A DNA stretch of 64,000 nt from Planococcus sp. ISL-110 (GTDB lineage Bacteria; Bacillota; Bacilli; Bacillales_A; Planococcaceae). Numbering within the stretch: position 1 is the first letter of the stretch; the number at the start of each line of letters is the position of its first letter. This document shows, piece by piece, positions 33,947 to 42,857 of the stretch. The DNA is taken from assembly GCF_018613575.1 (NCBI RefSeq), contig NZ_JAGGPX010000012.1, positions 149,224 to 213,223 of the forward strand. Direction: 5' to 3'. The notes below the pieces were generated by a model. That model was not told where the DNA came from and did no database searches. It saw nothing but the letters and a program-made list of their open reading frames with translations. Position numbers and translations under genes: made by a program.

Positions 33947-35002
33947 ATGAAAAGTTTAAAAATGGGAAGTGCCTTTGTCGGCATTATCGTCGGAGCCGGG
34001 TTTGCTTCTGGCCAAGAGATTCTGCAGTATTTTACCAGTTTCGGCTATATGGGGACAATCGCAGCAATTCTTGCAACCGCTTTATTTGCATATTTAGGAA
34101 TGAGCTTGACGCGTCTGGGAAGCCGGATGAAAACCACCTCACATAAAGAAGCCATTTTTGGCATTAGCGGGAAAATAATTGGGACCATCGTTGATTACAT
34201 CATCATCCTTACTTTGTTTGGTGTAGGAGTGGTGATGATTGCAGGAGCAGGTTCTATCTTCTCTCAGCAATTCGATTTACCGGCACCGCTGGGCAGTACA
34301 GTCATGGTAATTTTGGTCGTTCTGACCATCATGCTGAATGTCCAAAAAGTCATCGCCATTATCGGCAGCATCACACCGTTTCTGATCATCGCTGTCATCG
34401 GTTTGGCTGTTTACAGTCTGATGACGATGGATTCCACATTTGCTTCACTGGATCCGATTGCCAATGAGCAAGCTTCGCCCTTGCCAAACTGGTTCCTTTC
34501 AGCACTCAATTATGTATCATTCAATATTGCTGTTGGTGCTTCGATGGCCATTGTTATGGGGGGAACTGAAAAGGATGAAAAAATCGCAGCACGCGGCGGT
34601 TTTATTGGCGGCCTCGTTCTGGGCGGCCTGATTATCCTGAGCCATTTAGCAATTTTCTCCAAAGTGGATGTTGTCGGCAGCGCAGAATTGCCATTGCTGC
34701 AAATTGCCGATGATATTTCACCAGTCCTCGGGATCTTTATGTCGTTTATCCTATTCGCCATGATCTACAATACAGCAGTCAGTATGCTGTTTTCATTCTC
34801 AGCGCGTTTTGTTGTAATGGGCACTAAAAAATTCCGTATTTTCGTCATCATCGTCGGAATTGTCGCTTACATTTTAAGTTTTGTCGGGTTCACAGAGCTC
34901 GTTAGTCTGTTTTATCCGATCGTCGGCTATCTCGGCTTTTTCCTTGTCGGAGCCTTAATCTTAGCTGATATCCGAAAACCGCATAAAAAGAAACATCAAT
35001 AA
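33947..35002 (+). CDS. ykvI: YkvI-family membrane protein
   Basis: A 351-residue integral membrane protein with about ten helices, matching the Bacillus YkvI family. The start 'GSAFVGIIVGAGFASGQEIL' (residues 6-25) has the broken-helix G-A-G-F-A-S-G-Q pattern seen in APC/LeuT-fold transporters, so a sodium-coupled amino-acid or solute transporter is plausible but unproven. AAGGGGGAAC precedes the ATG. About 200 AT-rich bases upstream hold no recognisable gene. It is monocistronic with its own terminator. Confidence 0.88.
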   Translation: MKSLKMGSAFVGIIVGAGFASGQEILQYFTSFGYMGTIAAILATALFAYLGMSLTRLGSRMKTTSHKEAIFGISGKIIGTIVDYIIILTLFGVGVVMIAGAGSIFSQQFDLPAPLGSTVMVILVVLTIMLNVQKVIAIIGSITPFLIIAVIGLAVYSLMTMDSTFASLDPIANEQASPLPNWFLSALNYVSFNIAVGASMAIVMGGTEKDEKIAARGGFIGGLVLGGLIILSHLAIFSKVDVVGSAELPLLQIADDISPVLGIFMSFILFAMIYNTAVSMLFSFSARFVVMGTKKFRIFVIIVGIVAYILSFVGFTELVSLFYPIVGYLGFFLVGALILADIRKPHKKKHQ

Positions 35003-35029
35003 GTGGGATTCTTTCCCCGCCGACACCCA

Positions 35030-35068
35030 CGCCGCCAAAGCCTGCCACACTGCTTTGGCGGCTTTTTT
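35030..35068 (+). terminator. Terminator after ykvI
   Basis: GCCGCCAAAGC/GCTTTGGCGGC stem, ten-base loop, T6. Confidence 0.92.
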
Positions 35069-35108
35069 ATGGTACCGTTAATTAAAGAAAACCGGAAGGA
35101 GTCTCTTT

Positions 35109-36275
35109 ATGAACCAATTTATTAAAACACCGGAACAGCAAGCGTTAATCGATCAGCTTCGCGCCTTGCAGCCAATTTTTCGGACGCGCGAGCCGGAACT
35201 GGATGCACTTGGCTCCTTCCCCTTCGAAAACATCAAGGACCTGAAAAAAATGAACTATCATACCTTGACACTGCCGCAAGAATACGGCGGCCAAGGATTC
35301 GGGCTGTACGAATATGTATTGGCACAGGAAGCCATAGCAGAAGGTTCAGGAGCCACGGCGCTTTCAATCGGCTGGCATGTCGGTATTGTCCTGGAATACG
35401 CTGAAAATCGTCATTGGCAGGAAGAATCCGCTGATTGGCTGATGGCAGAAATCACAAATGGTGCGCTCATCAATACTGCAGCTACAGAAGCAAATGCCGG
35501 CAGCCCTGCCAGAGGGGCATTACCCCGCACCACGGCTATTTCGGATGGGGACCATTATGTCATTAATGGAGAAAAAACTTACACGTCCATGGCACCCGCT
35601 CTTGATTATATTTTTGTGACCGCTGTTGCAGAAAACGATAAAGTCATCACCGTCATCATTCCGCGTCATGCTGACGGAGTATCAATCGATGAAACCTGGA
35701 ACATGGTGGCAATGAGAGGCACTGCGAGCCACACACTGGTCCTCGACAGGGTGCGGATCCCCAAAACCCATATTTTGAAACCCACAGGAAAGTCAGCCGC
35801 CACTAAAGGCTGGCTACTCCATATTCCCGCCTGCTATATTGGAATTGCTGCGGCTGCAAGAGCCTATGCGGTTGAGTTTGCAGCCAATTACAGCCCTGCA
35901 TCTCTCGATAAGCCGATTGCGGAGACGCCTGCCATCCAGCAGACTATCGGTGAAATGGAACTTGAACTGACGACTGCCCGCCATCTTTTGTACGGCACTG
36001 CGGAACGCTACAGCCTTTCTGCCAATAAAGCGGAAATGGATGAAGCGTTGAATATCACAAAAATTGCTGTGACTCATGCGGCAATGGGCGTAGTAGATAA
36101 GGCGATGAAAATCGTCGGTTCCCGGGCCCTTTCAGAAGACAACCCGATGCATCGCCATTACCTTAATGTCCGTGCCGGACTCTACAATCCTCCGATGGAA
36201 GACATGGTCAAGAGCCAATTGGCGGCGCAAGCAATCAAAACCTTTACCCAATATTCAAAAACAGAGGTGGAATAA
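35109..36275 (+). CDS. Acyl-CoA dehydrogenase family flavoprotein (YdbM-like)
   Basis: A 388-residue flavoprotein with the acyl-CoA dehydrogenase fold, resembling Bacillus YdbM. 'LPQEYGGQGFGLYEYVLAQE' (from about 56), 'AATEANAGSPARGALPRT' (FAD/substrate loop near 120) and the C-terminal 'RHYLNVRAGLYNPPMEDM' are visible. The catalytic glutamate motif E-G-T of classical enzymes is replaced by 'VRAGLYNPP', as in the DszC-like monooxygenase branch, so oxidation of acyl-CoA is not certain. It is directly followed by ykvR with no gap, so the two are one transcription unit. Confidence 0.88.
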   Translation: MNQFIKTPEQQALIDQLRALQPIFRTREPELDALGSFPFENIKDLKKMNYHTLTLPQEYGGQGFGLYEYVLAQEAIAEGSGATALSIGWHVGIVLEYAENRHWQEESADWLMAEITNGALINTAATEANAGSPARGALPRTTAISDGDHYVINGEKTYTSMAPALDYIFVTAVAENDKVITVIIPRHADGVSIDETWNMVAMRGTASHTLVLDRVRIPKTHILKPTGKSAATKGWLLHIPACYIGIAAAARAYAVEFAANYSPASLDKPIAETPAIQQTIGEMELELTTARHLLYGTAERYSLSANKAEMDEALNITKIAVTHAAMGVVDKAMKIVGSRALSEDNPMHRHYLNVRAGLYNPPMEDMVKSQLAAQAIKTFTQYSKTEVE

Positions 36276-36578
36276 ATGATGGAAACTACCGTTTGGATCA
36301 ATACAACCGAGATCCATGCTTTTAATTTCAAAGAAGAAGTGAGTGAAAAAGCCAATTCTCATCAGCAAAAAAGAAAAATCTCCTTCGACTTCAAAGTGAC
36401 CAGCGAACAATACCACGATATTGCGGTACTGCTTTATGAAATGAATTTCCGGATCCGTGTTCCAGCTCAGGAACTGGAATTCAACGCATCTATTTCCAAT
36501 TATTCAACGTCCATCACCGATTTGTACAAACCCGGCCAAGTAGCTGATTATTACTTGGAATTAGTTGAGCAGGTCTAG
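36276..36578 (+). CDS. ykvR: YkvR (DUF3219) protein
   Basis: A 100-residue protein of the DUF3219 family (Bacillus YkvR), a small beta-rich protein of unknown function. The run 'TTEIHAFNFKEE', 'SFDFKVTSEQYHDIAVLLYE' and 'YSTSITDLYKPGQVADYYL' is very characteristic. Two adjacent ATGs (36276, 36279) follow GAGGTGG; either may be used. The start codon abuts the stop of the upstream flavoprotein gene, which implies coupled translation. Confidence 0.9.
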   Translation: MMETTVWINTTEIHAFNFKEEVSEKANSHQQKRKISFDFKVTSEQYHDIAVLLYEMNFRIRVPAQELEFNASISNYSTSITDLYKPGQVADYYLELVEQV

Positions 36579-36669
36579 ATAGGTTGCTTTGATATCCCGC
36601 AAAATGACTACACTTTTCTGTGGGCTTGAGGGAATTTTCGTCATGCTTTTGTTCATTTTTTCACAGACA

Positions 36670-36712
36670 CCAAAAAAGCCCGGAACCTTTTAAAGGTCCC
36701 GGGCTTCTTCTC
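36670..36712. terminator. Bidirectional terminator at 36.7 kb
   Basis: AAGCCCGG..CCTTT/AAAGG..CCGGGCTT stem between ykvR and the DUF3006 gene. Confidence 0.9.
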
Positions 36713-36971
36713 AATTCCGCTTAAAGCGGCTGCCTTTTTTCCTAGTCCGCAGCCTGGCAATCAGCTCTTCAGCCTGCCCGCTTTTGGCAAGAGACAGTTC
36801 CTCATCCAAAGTGACCATTAATTGGCCATTTTCCGCGTCGATAGTAAACCAGGAATTGATCCGGCTTCCTTCAGGCAAGCGATCGGCAGGCAAAATCAGT
36901 TCTACCCCTTCTTTTTCCACGAGGATGACTGCATGCCTGCCATCTTCGATCCGGTCCAAAATCCCTTTCAT
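36711..36971 (-). CDS. DUF3006 domain protein
   Basis: An 86-residue protein of the DUF3006 family. It starts 'KGILDRIEDGRHAVILVE' (residues 2-19), a small beta-barrel found near secreted or membrane metallo-hydrolases, and ends in a basic tail 'RKKGSRFKRN'. The function is unknown. Its RBS AGGAGG overlaps the stop codon region of the upstream nuclease-like lipoprotein gene, with a four-base gap, so the two are probably co-translated. Confidence 0.85.
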   Translation of the reverse strand: MKGILDRIEDGRHAVILVEKEGVELILPADRLPEGSRINSWFTIDAENGQLMVTLDEELSLAKSGQAEELIARLRTRKKGSRFKRN

Positions 36972-36975
36972 CGCC

Positions 36976-38106
36976 TTACCCTCCTATGCATGCCAAGTCC
37001 TGTTCTTGAATATCATCCAGCGTCCCTTGGCCGATTCCTTTAATATCAAGCAATTCTTCCACGTTTTCAAACGGCCGCTGGTCGATGATGGACTGCGCAT
37101 AAACTTTACCAATTCCCGTAATTTCCTGCAGTTCCGCTGAAGAAGCTATGTTCAAATCAATGCATCGATTTTCTCCTTCAGTCGGCACCCCTTCCTGCTG
37201 CGTTTTTACACTATAGGACTTGCCGTCTGTTTCAACCAGGATGGTCCCATTAACATCTGTACCGTATACTTCTGCTCCTGCATTTTCTGCAGCGGCAATC
37301 ACCTCTGCATGCGGATGGCCATAGGAATTGTCGGCTCCTGCACTGTAAATTGCCACTTCAGGAGCTACCGCCCCTAAAAAAGCCGGACTTGTCGACGTAT
37401 TGGAACCGTGATGGCCCAAGTGCAGAATTTCAGCTTCGAGCCCCATACCACTGTCGATCATTTCCTGTTCCTGCTTAACACCAGCATCTCCTGTGAAAAC
37501 GAAACGGACATCACCATAGGTTATTTTCAACGACACCGACTCTTCGTTCGCTGCACCGGTGATTTCATCCGGATACAGCACTTCGATTTGCATAGAGCCT
37601 ACATCATAGCTGTCACCGCTTCTCGATTCTACATAATCCGAGCCGCTTGCTTCGATAGCCTGCAGGACATTGAGGAATGTATTGGAGCTGCTTGTATTGC
37701 CGGACATCCATACTTCCCCAACCTCAAACTCTCCGATGACCTGCGCCATCTGTCCGATATGGTCCGCATCCGGGTGCGTGCCGACAACGATATCAATGTC
37801 CTGTATGCCCCGCTGTTTCAGATAATCCACTGCTTCTTTTGAATTCCAGTTACCTGCATCAATCAACATCGCAAATCCTTCAAATTCTAGCAGCGTGGAA
37901 TCCCCTTGCCCAACATCGATATAATGCACTTTCAAACCATCCTGAAAAACTTCCTCCCCAGCTGGTTCTTCAATCTCTGACCGTTCCCTCTGTTGATCTG
38001 TTTCGTTGTCATTGCGTTCTTCCTCCGGCTGCTCGGCTATTTCCGCACAAGCTGCAAGCAGCATAAAAACAAGTGCTGCCAGTAGGACCCATATGATCTT
38101 TTTCAA
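36976..38106 (-). CDS. Lipoprotein with ComEC-like MBL domain and ComEA-like HhH domain
   Basis: A 376-residue exported protein. Residues 1-20 form a lipoprotein signal ending in LLAAC (Cys20), then a charged linker to about 55. An MBL domain follows with 'HYIDVGQGDSTLL' and H111-x-D113-x-D115-H116, as in the C-terminal nuclease domain of ComEC/Rec2. The last 60 residues hold two helix-hairpin-helix motifs ('ITGIGKVYAQSII', 'IKGIGQGTLDDI') like ComEA. It probably degrades or binds DNA at the outer face of the membrane. The start is a TTG with GAGGAG at 7 bases. It is co-transcribed with DUF3006. Confidence 0.88.
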   Translation of the reverse strand: MKKIIWVLLAALVFMLLAACAEIAEQPEEERNDNETDQQRERSEIEEPAGEEVFQDGLKVHYIDVGQGDSTLLEFEGFAMLIDAGNWNSKEAVDYLKQRGIQDIDIVVGTHPDADHIGQMAQVIGEFEVGEVWMSGNTSSSNTFLNVLQAIEASGSDYVESRSGDSYDVGSMQIEVLYPDEITGAANEESVSLKITYGDVRFVFTGDAGVKQEQEMIDSGMGLEAEILHLGHHGSNTSTSPAFLGAVAPEVAIYSAGADNSYGHPHAEVIAAAENAGAEVYGTDVNGTILVETDGKSYSVKTQQEGVPTEGENRCIDLNIASSAELQEITGIGKVYAQSIIDQRPFENVEELLDIKGIGQGTLDDIQEQDLACIGG

Positions 38107-38151
38107 AAACTCACTCCTCTTTCTCCAGTGAATTTTACCATAAGCAAACCC

Positions 38152-38199
38152 AAATGAAAAAGCAGGACAAGGAACACTCCTTGTCCTGCTTTTTCATTT
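38152..38199 (-). terminator. Terminator of the glg operon
   Basis: A 22-bp perfect stem with loop ACAC, starting AAATGAAAAAGCAGG. It includes the stop codon of the last gene. Confidence 0.92.
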
Positions 38200-39007
38200 A
38201 CGTAGACATGTAGTCGCCACCGTTCATATGTAGAAACTGGCCCGTCATATACGAATTCTGCGGGTCGGCTAGAAACACATATGCTTTAACCAGTTCATAT
38301 GGCTGTCCTGGACGTCCTGCCGGCACATCTTCACCAAAGCCTTCCGCCACATTCGGATTTAACTCACCGAAAGTTTTGGTGATCAGCGGTGTCCAGATCG
38401 GTCCTGGCGCGATGCCGTTCACAGCAATCTCCTCACGCACTAAACGCCTGGCCAACGACCGTGTCATCGCCACCATCGCGCCATTGGCTCCTGCATAATC
38501 GATCAAATCCGAATGGCCTCGATAAGCGTTGATGGAGGCGGTATTGATAATGCGTGAACCTTTCTTCAAGTGCGGTAGGGCCGCCCGTGTCAAATAGAAC
38601 ATGGCAAATGCCTTGATTTCAAACGTCTTCAGCAGCTGCTCATCCGTAATGTCCAAAGGTGATGTCTGAGGGTATTGATAACCTGCATTATTGACTAAGA
38701 TATCTACTTGGCCGAATTCTGTTAACGTGAATTGGACCAGTTGATCACAATTCTCCGATTTGCCCAAATCACCGCTTAGCGCTTTAGCTTCTCCACCATA
38801 GCCTTCAATCAACTTGATGGTCTTTTGGGCGCCATCGTCGTCACCAAGATAGCCGATGACCACTTTTGCGCCTTCCTTAGCGTAAGCAATTGCCACCGCC
38901 TGGCCGATGCCACTGCTGGCACCTGTGACAATGGCCACCTTGCCAGTGAGTGCCCCACTGGCCTTATAGTCTTTTAAATCGGTGTTATCGAATTCTGTAT
39001 CTGCCAT
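38198..39007 (-). CDS. SDR oxidoreductase with altered catalytic lysine, last gene of glg operon
   Basis: A 269-residue short-chain dehydrogenase of the YhdF/glucose-dehydrogenase-like group. TGASSGIG (28-35), NNAG (106-109) and the catalytic Ser158 ('NTASINAYRG') are normal, but the YxxxK pair reads Y171-A-G-A-N175: the lysine is asparagine (AAT codon, one base from AAA or AAG). Activity may be reduced or changed, or the enzyme may serve another role. It starts 19 bases after glgP with AAAGGG-TGGGAAT before the ATG and ends inside a terminator, so it is part of the glycogen operon. Confidence 0.87.
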   Translation of the reverse strand: MADTEFDNTDLKDYKASGALTGKVAIVTGASSGIGQAVAIAYAKEGAKVVIGYLGDDDGAQKTIKLIEGYGGEAKALSGDLGKSENCDQLVQFTLTEFGQVDILVNNAGYQYPQTSPLDITDEQLLKTFEIKAFAMFYLTRAALPHLKKGSRIINTASINAYRGHSDLIDYAGANGAMVAMTRSLARRLVREEIAVNGIAPGPIWTPLITKTFGELNPNVAEGFGEDVPAGRPGQPYELVKAYVFLADPQNSYMTGQFLHMNGGDYMST

Positions 39008-39026
39008 ATTCCCACCCTTTCAGCTT

Positions 39027-41414
39027 CTAATGTATACTGGGAATTTTCGTTAAATGCCAGACATCGTCTGAATATTGCTGGATGGTTCGATCACTTGAGA
39101 AAATACCTGAAGCCGCTATGTTTTTCACACACATCTCAGCCCATTTTTCCGTATGCATGTAGGCATCCAAAATCTGTTCATGCGCTTTTGAATAACTGCG
39201 AATATCCTTTAGTACAAAATAAGGGTCGCCATCTTCCAGCAACTGATCAACAATAAAATCGACATTTGTTTCTCCTTCTGTCCATTCACCTTTGACCAGC
39301 TCTTCCATCAATTGCGCAATTTCCGGATCCGAATCAATTATTTCCTTCGGATTATAGGATTTCTCCTTCTCGTATTGCATGACCCGCTCAGCCCTCATTC
39401 CAAAAACAAAAGCATTTTCTTCTCCAACCTGTTCAAATATTTCGACATTTGCACCATCAAAAGTGCCAATCGTCAATGCGCCATTCATCATCAGCTTCAT
39501 ATTGCCTGTTCCTGAAGCTTCTTTGGAGGCTGTCGATATCTGTTCGCTGACATCTGCTGCCGGAATCAGGTACTCCGCTTGCGTCACATTGTAATTTTCA
39601 ACAAAAACGACATGAAGGTGTTTTCGTGCCAAAGGATCACTGTTCACTTTTTCCGCCACCGTATTGATCATCTTGATAACCTGTTTAGCAAAATGGTAAC
39701 TTGGTGCCGCTTTTCCACCAAAAAAGAAGGTGCGCGGATATGGTCGATACGTCGGGTCCCGTTTGATCCGGTCGTACAGCATCTGGATGTGAAGAATATT
39801 CATCAACTGGCGCTTATAGCCATGGAACCGTTTGATATGGATATCAAAAATTGAATCTGGATCTACGATGACGTTTTGATTTCGTTGGAGGTGATGGATC
39901 AGATGCTCTTTTTTCAAGCTTTTGATCGCCTGGAAATCCTGAAGAAATGAGTGATTTTGTGCAAAATAATGCAATTCGCTCAACCGCTCCGGCTCCTTAA
40001 TCCACTGCGGTCCAATCGTCTCCGTAATCAATCCGGACAATTCATTATTAGCTTTGACCAACCACCGGCGATGCGTAATGCCGTTGGTCTTGTTATGGAA
40101 CTTATTCGGGAACTGCTCGTTTAGTTCTTTCATTTCACGCTTCTTCAAAATCTCCGTATGCAATTTTGCCACACCGTTCACTTTATAGCTTCCCACTACT
40201 GCCAAAACCGCCATTTTAATGATGCCGTTTTCGATAATGGATAGTTTGTGAAGAGATTCTTCATCGAGTGACTGCTGCTGCAAGCTTGCTTTAAAGCGCC
40301 GATCGATTTCTTCGATGACCATATAGATTCTCGGGAGCAAGGACTGAATCAGCCCGCCGTCCCATTTTTCCATCGCTTCTTCCAAAATTGTATGATTTGT
40401 ATAGGAAATAGTGCGGGTGGTGATATCCCAGGCTTGATCCCAGTTCAAGTCATAGTCGTCAATCAACAGGCGCATCAATTCCGGAACCGCCAGAGCCGGG
40501 TGCGTATCATTGATTTGAATGGCGACATTTTCAGGGAGCGCCTCTATGGAAAAGCTGTGATTGTTCAAAATAGTTTGAAGAGATGCACTGCATAGGAAAT
40601 ATTGCTGTTTCAGACGCAGGATTTTTCCGGCATCCAAAGAGTCATCCGGGTATAGCCGATCCGTTATTTTGGCAGTTTCGTGCTCATAGACTGCGTAATC
40701 CTTATTGCCTGGAAACGGACGATCTGAAACTTCCGCTTGCCATAGTCGAAGGGTATTGACTGTACCGCCATTTGCCCCCACGATCGGCATATCATAAGGC
40801 ACCGCTTTGACCCACTCCGGATTTCCCACTTTGACCTTAAGTCCATCAAGCCCCATGACCAATTGGACCTCTCCGTAATAAGGAATATCTACTGCGAGAT
40901 CCTCACGGCGAACGTCCACATTGTGTTCTTCCTGTATCCACTGGGTAGGCTGTTCTGTCTGATGGCCATTCACGAAATGCTGGGTAAACAAACCGCCCTT
41001 GTAGCGCAGCCCATATCCGTGGCCCGGCAATTCAAGGGAAGCCAAAGAATCCATAAAGCAAGCCGCTAACCTTCCCAATCCGCCATTTCCGAGACCTGGT
41101 TCTATTTCCAATTCCTCTATATCGGCCAGTTGTAGCCCCAGTTCACCAAGACCTTCTTTCACGGTATCATAACAATTTAAATTAATGAGGTTTTGCCCCA
41201 AGACCCGTCCAATCAGAAATTCAATGGAAAAATAATACAATTGCTTTTCGTTATTGTCTTTATACAATTGGTCGGTCCGATTCCAGCGGTCCTGAATCCA
41301 CTCTTGTGTCATTTCCCAAAGAGTTTCATAAGCCAATTCATTAGTGTTTCCCATTCCCTTGTGTTCGACTCGAGTGACAAAGATTTTTTTAAACTCTTCT
41401 TTGGAAGAAAACAT
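39027..41414 (-). CDS. glgP: Glycogen phosphorylase
   Basis: PLP enzyme that releases glucose-1-phosphate from glycogen ends in the cytosol. The 795 residues match the family length. The PLP-lysine region 'KEASGTGNMKLMMNG' (near residue 645) and the N-terminal 'RWNRTDQLYKDNNEKQLYY' with 'YFSIEFLIGR' are evident. The ATG at 41414 has AAAGGGGGG 8 bases upstream; a GTG three codons earlier lies in that site. It is the fifth gene of glgBCDAP, six bases after the glgA stop region. Confidence 0.96.
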   Translation of the reverse strand: MFSSKEEFKKIFVTRVEHKGMGNTNELAYETLWEMTQEWIQDRWNRTDQLYKDNNEKQLYYFSIEFLIGRVLGQNLINLNCYDTVKEGLGELGLQLADIEELEIEPGLGNGGLGRLAACFMDSLASLELPGHGYGLRYKGGLFTQHFVNGHQTEQPTQWIQEEHNVDVRREDLAVDIPYYGEVQLVMGLDGLKVKVGNPEWVKAVPYDMPIVGANGGTVNTLRLWQAEVSDRPFPGNKDYAVYEHETAKITDRLYPDDSLDAGKILRLKQQYFLCSASLQTILNNHSFSIEALPENVAIQINDTHPALAVPELMRLLIDDYDLNWDQAWDITTRTISYTNHTILEEAMEKWDGGLIQSLLPRIYMVIEEIDRRFKASLQQQSLDEESLHKLSIIENGIIKMAVLAVVGSYKVNGVAKLHTEILKKREMKELNEQFPNKFHNKTNGITHRRWLVKANNELSGLITETIGPQWIKEPERLSELHYFAQNHSFLQDFQAIKSLKKEHLIHHLQRNQNVIVDPDSIFDIHIKRFHGYKRQLMNILHIQMLYDRIKRDPTYRPYPRTFFFGGKAAPSYHFAKQVIKMINTVAEKVNSDPLARKHLHVVFVENYNVTQAEYLIPAADVSEQISTASKEASGTGNMKLMMNGALTIGTFDGANVEIFEQVGEENAFVFGMRAERVMQYEKEKSYNPKEIIDSDPEIAQLMEELVKGEWTEGETNVDFIVDQLLEDGDPYFVLKDIRSYSKAHEQILDAYMHTEKWAEMCVKNIAASGIFSSDRTIQQYSDDVWHLTKIPSIH

Positions 41415-41429
41415 AATTGGCACCCCCCT

Positions 41430-42857
41430 TTAGATTATCCTTTCATAGAGTTTAGCGTATTCTGCCGCAGAGCGCGACCAGGAATAATTACCTTCCATGC
41501 CATTTTTTTTGATGGCTTCCCAATGCTCCGGCTGCTGATAAAAAGCCAAACATCGCTGAAGGGCAAGACCGAAGGGTTTAGCCTGTGAAAAATCACTTAA
41601 AAATCCATTTCCGGACTTTAGCTGTTCATCGTATTCCACGACCGTGTCTTTCAAGCCGCCTGTTTTATTGGCCACCGGGATGGTTCCATAACGCATCGAA
41701 ATCAGCTGGCTCAAGCCACAGGGCTCAAAATGTGAAGGCATTAGGAAGATATCAGCCCCTGCGTACAACAGATGGGCAAATGCCTCATCGAAGCCGACAT
41801 GGATATAGACCCGGTCCGGAAAATCATCAGCCAGCTTCCGAAAAAACTGTTCATACTGTTCTTCACCGGAACCCAATAACACAAACTGAAGATCCTCTTC
41901 CACCAATAACCTAGGGAGCACCTCCTGCAAAACATCAATCCCTTTTTGCCCTGATAACCTGGAAATCATCGTCAATAATGGTACGTCTCCACGTTCTGGA
42001 AGTCCCACTGTCGATTGGACTGCTCGTTTGTTGACCTGTTTCCCTTCCATACTCATAGCATCAAATTCCCGTTCGATGGCCAGGTCAGTTGCGGGATTAT
42101 AGACCTCTGTATCGATGCCGTTTAAAATACCGATCAGGTCCTGCTGTTTTTCCTGAAGCAAGCCATTGAGCTTTTCTCCATAAAAATCCGTCAAGATTTC
42201 ATCTCGATAAGTAGGACTGACGGTCGTGATTTTATCCACATAGGATATGCCAGTTTTTAACGAGTTGAAGTTTCCCTGCCACTCCACAATGCCATCATCA
42301 TAGTAACGCGCGTCCATTTCAAAATTTTCCAGGAAAACGTCTTTTGAGAACTTTCCTTGAAATTGCAGATTGTGAATCGTCAGGACAGTTTTAATCGATT
42401 TGATGGACACATATCGCCGATCTTCCTTCAATAGAAATGGAACCATGGCGGTATGCCAATCATGTACATGAAGCAAATCCGCTGGCTGTTCCTGATGCTG
42501 AATGATTTCCAGCACTGCGCGGTTAAAGAATGCATATCGTTCTGAATCATCTGCTTGAGCATAAATTTGATCTCTTTTGAAATAGTCGTCATTTTCCACA
42601 AACAGAAATTTCACATCGGCATGATCATATTCAAAAACCCTAAAAGTCTTTTGTTGCCCTTTAAAGTCGAATTCAAGCGACTCTTTCAGGACAAATCCGG
42701 AAACGTATTCTTCAGAAATCAAACTGTATTTCGGTACAATGACATTGACTTCATGGCCTAATCTGCTGAGCTCTTTGGGCAGCGCCCCCATTACATCCGC
42801 CAGTCCGCCGGCTTTGGCAAAAGGTGCGCATTCTGCTGCTGCCATAATGATTTTCAT
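41430..42857 (-). CDS. glgA: Glycogen synthase (ADP-glucose)
   Basis: A GT5 glycosyltransferase that elongates alpha-1,4-glucan from ADP-glucose, 475 residues. The N-terminal substrate loop 'AKAGGLADVMGALP' (residues 15-28) replaces the usual KTGGL with KAGGL, as in other Bacilli. The GT-B C-terminal half has 'SRLSGQKGIDVL' and 'PSHFEPCGLSQLISMRYG'. AAGGAGG precedes the ATG by 8 bases. The start overlaps the glgD stop as ATGA. Confidence 0.96.
   Translation of the reverse strand: MKIIMAAAECAPFAKAGGLADVMGALPKELSRLGHEVNVIVPKYSLISEEYVSGFVLKESLEFDFKGQQKTFRVFEYDHADVKFLFVENDDYFKRDQIYAQADDSERYAFFNRAVLEIIQHQEQPADLLHVHDWHTAMVPFLLKEDRRYVSIKSIKTVLTIHNLQFQGKFSKDVFLENFEMDARYYDDGIVEWQGNFNSLKTGISYVDKITTVSPTYRDEILTDFYGEKLNGLLQEKQQDLIGILNGIDTEVYNPATDLAIEREFDAMSMEGKQVNKRAVQSTVGLPERGDVPLLTMISRLSGQKGIDVLQEVLPRLLVEEDLQFVLLGSGEEQYEQFFRKLADDFPDRVYIHVGFDEAFAHLLYAGADIFLMPSHFEPCGLSQLISMRYGTIPVANKTGGLKDTVVEYDEQLKSGNGFLSDFSQAKPFGLALQRCLAFYQQPEHWEAIKKNGMEGNYSWSRSAAEYAKLYERII

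Noticed and set aside
36976-38106. Competence gene comEC or comEA
   Set aside because: It lacks the ComEC membrane core, and no com genes are adjacent; only domain types are shared.
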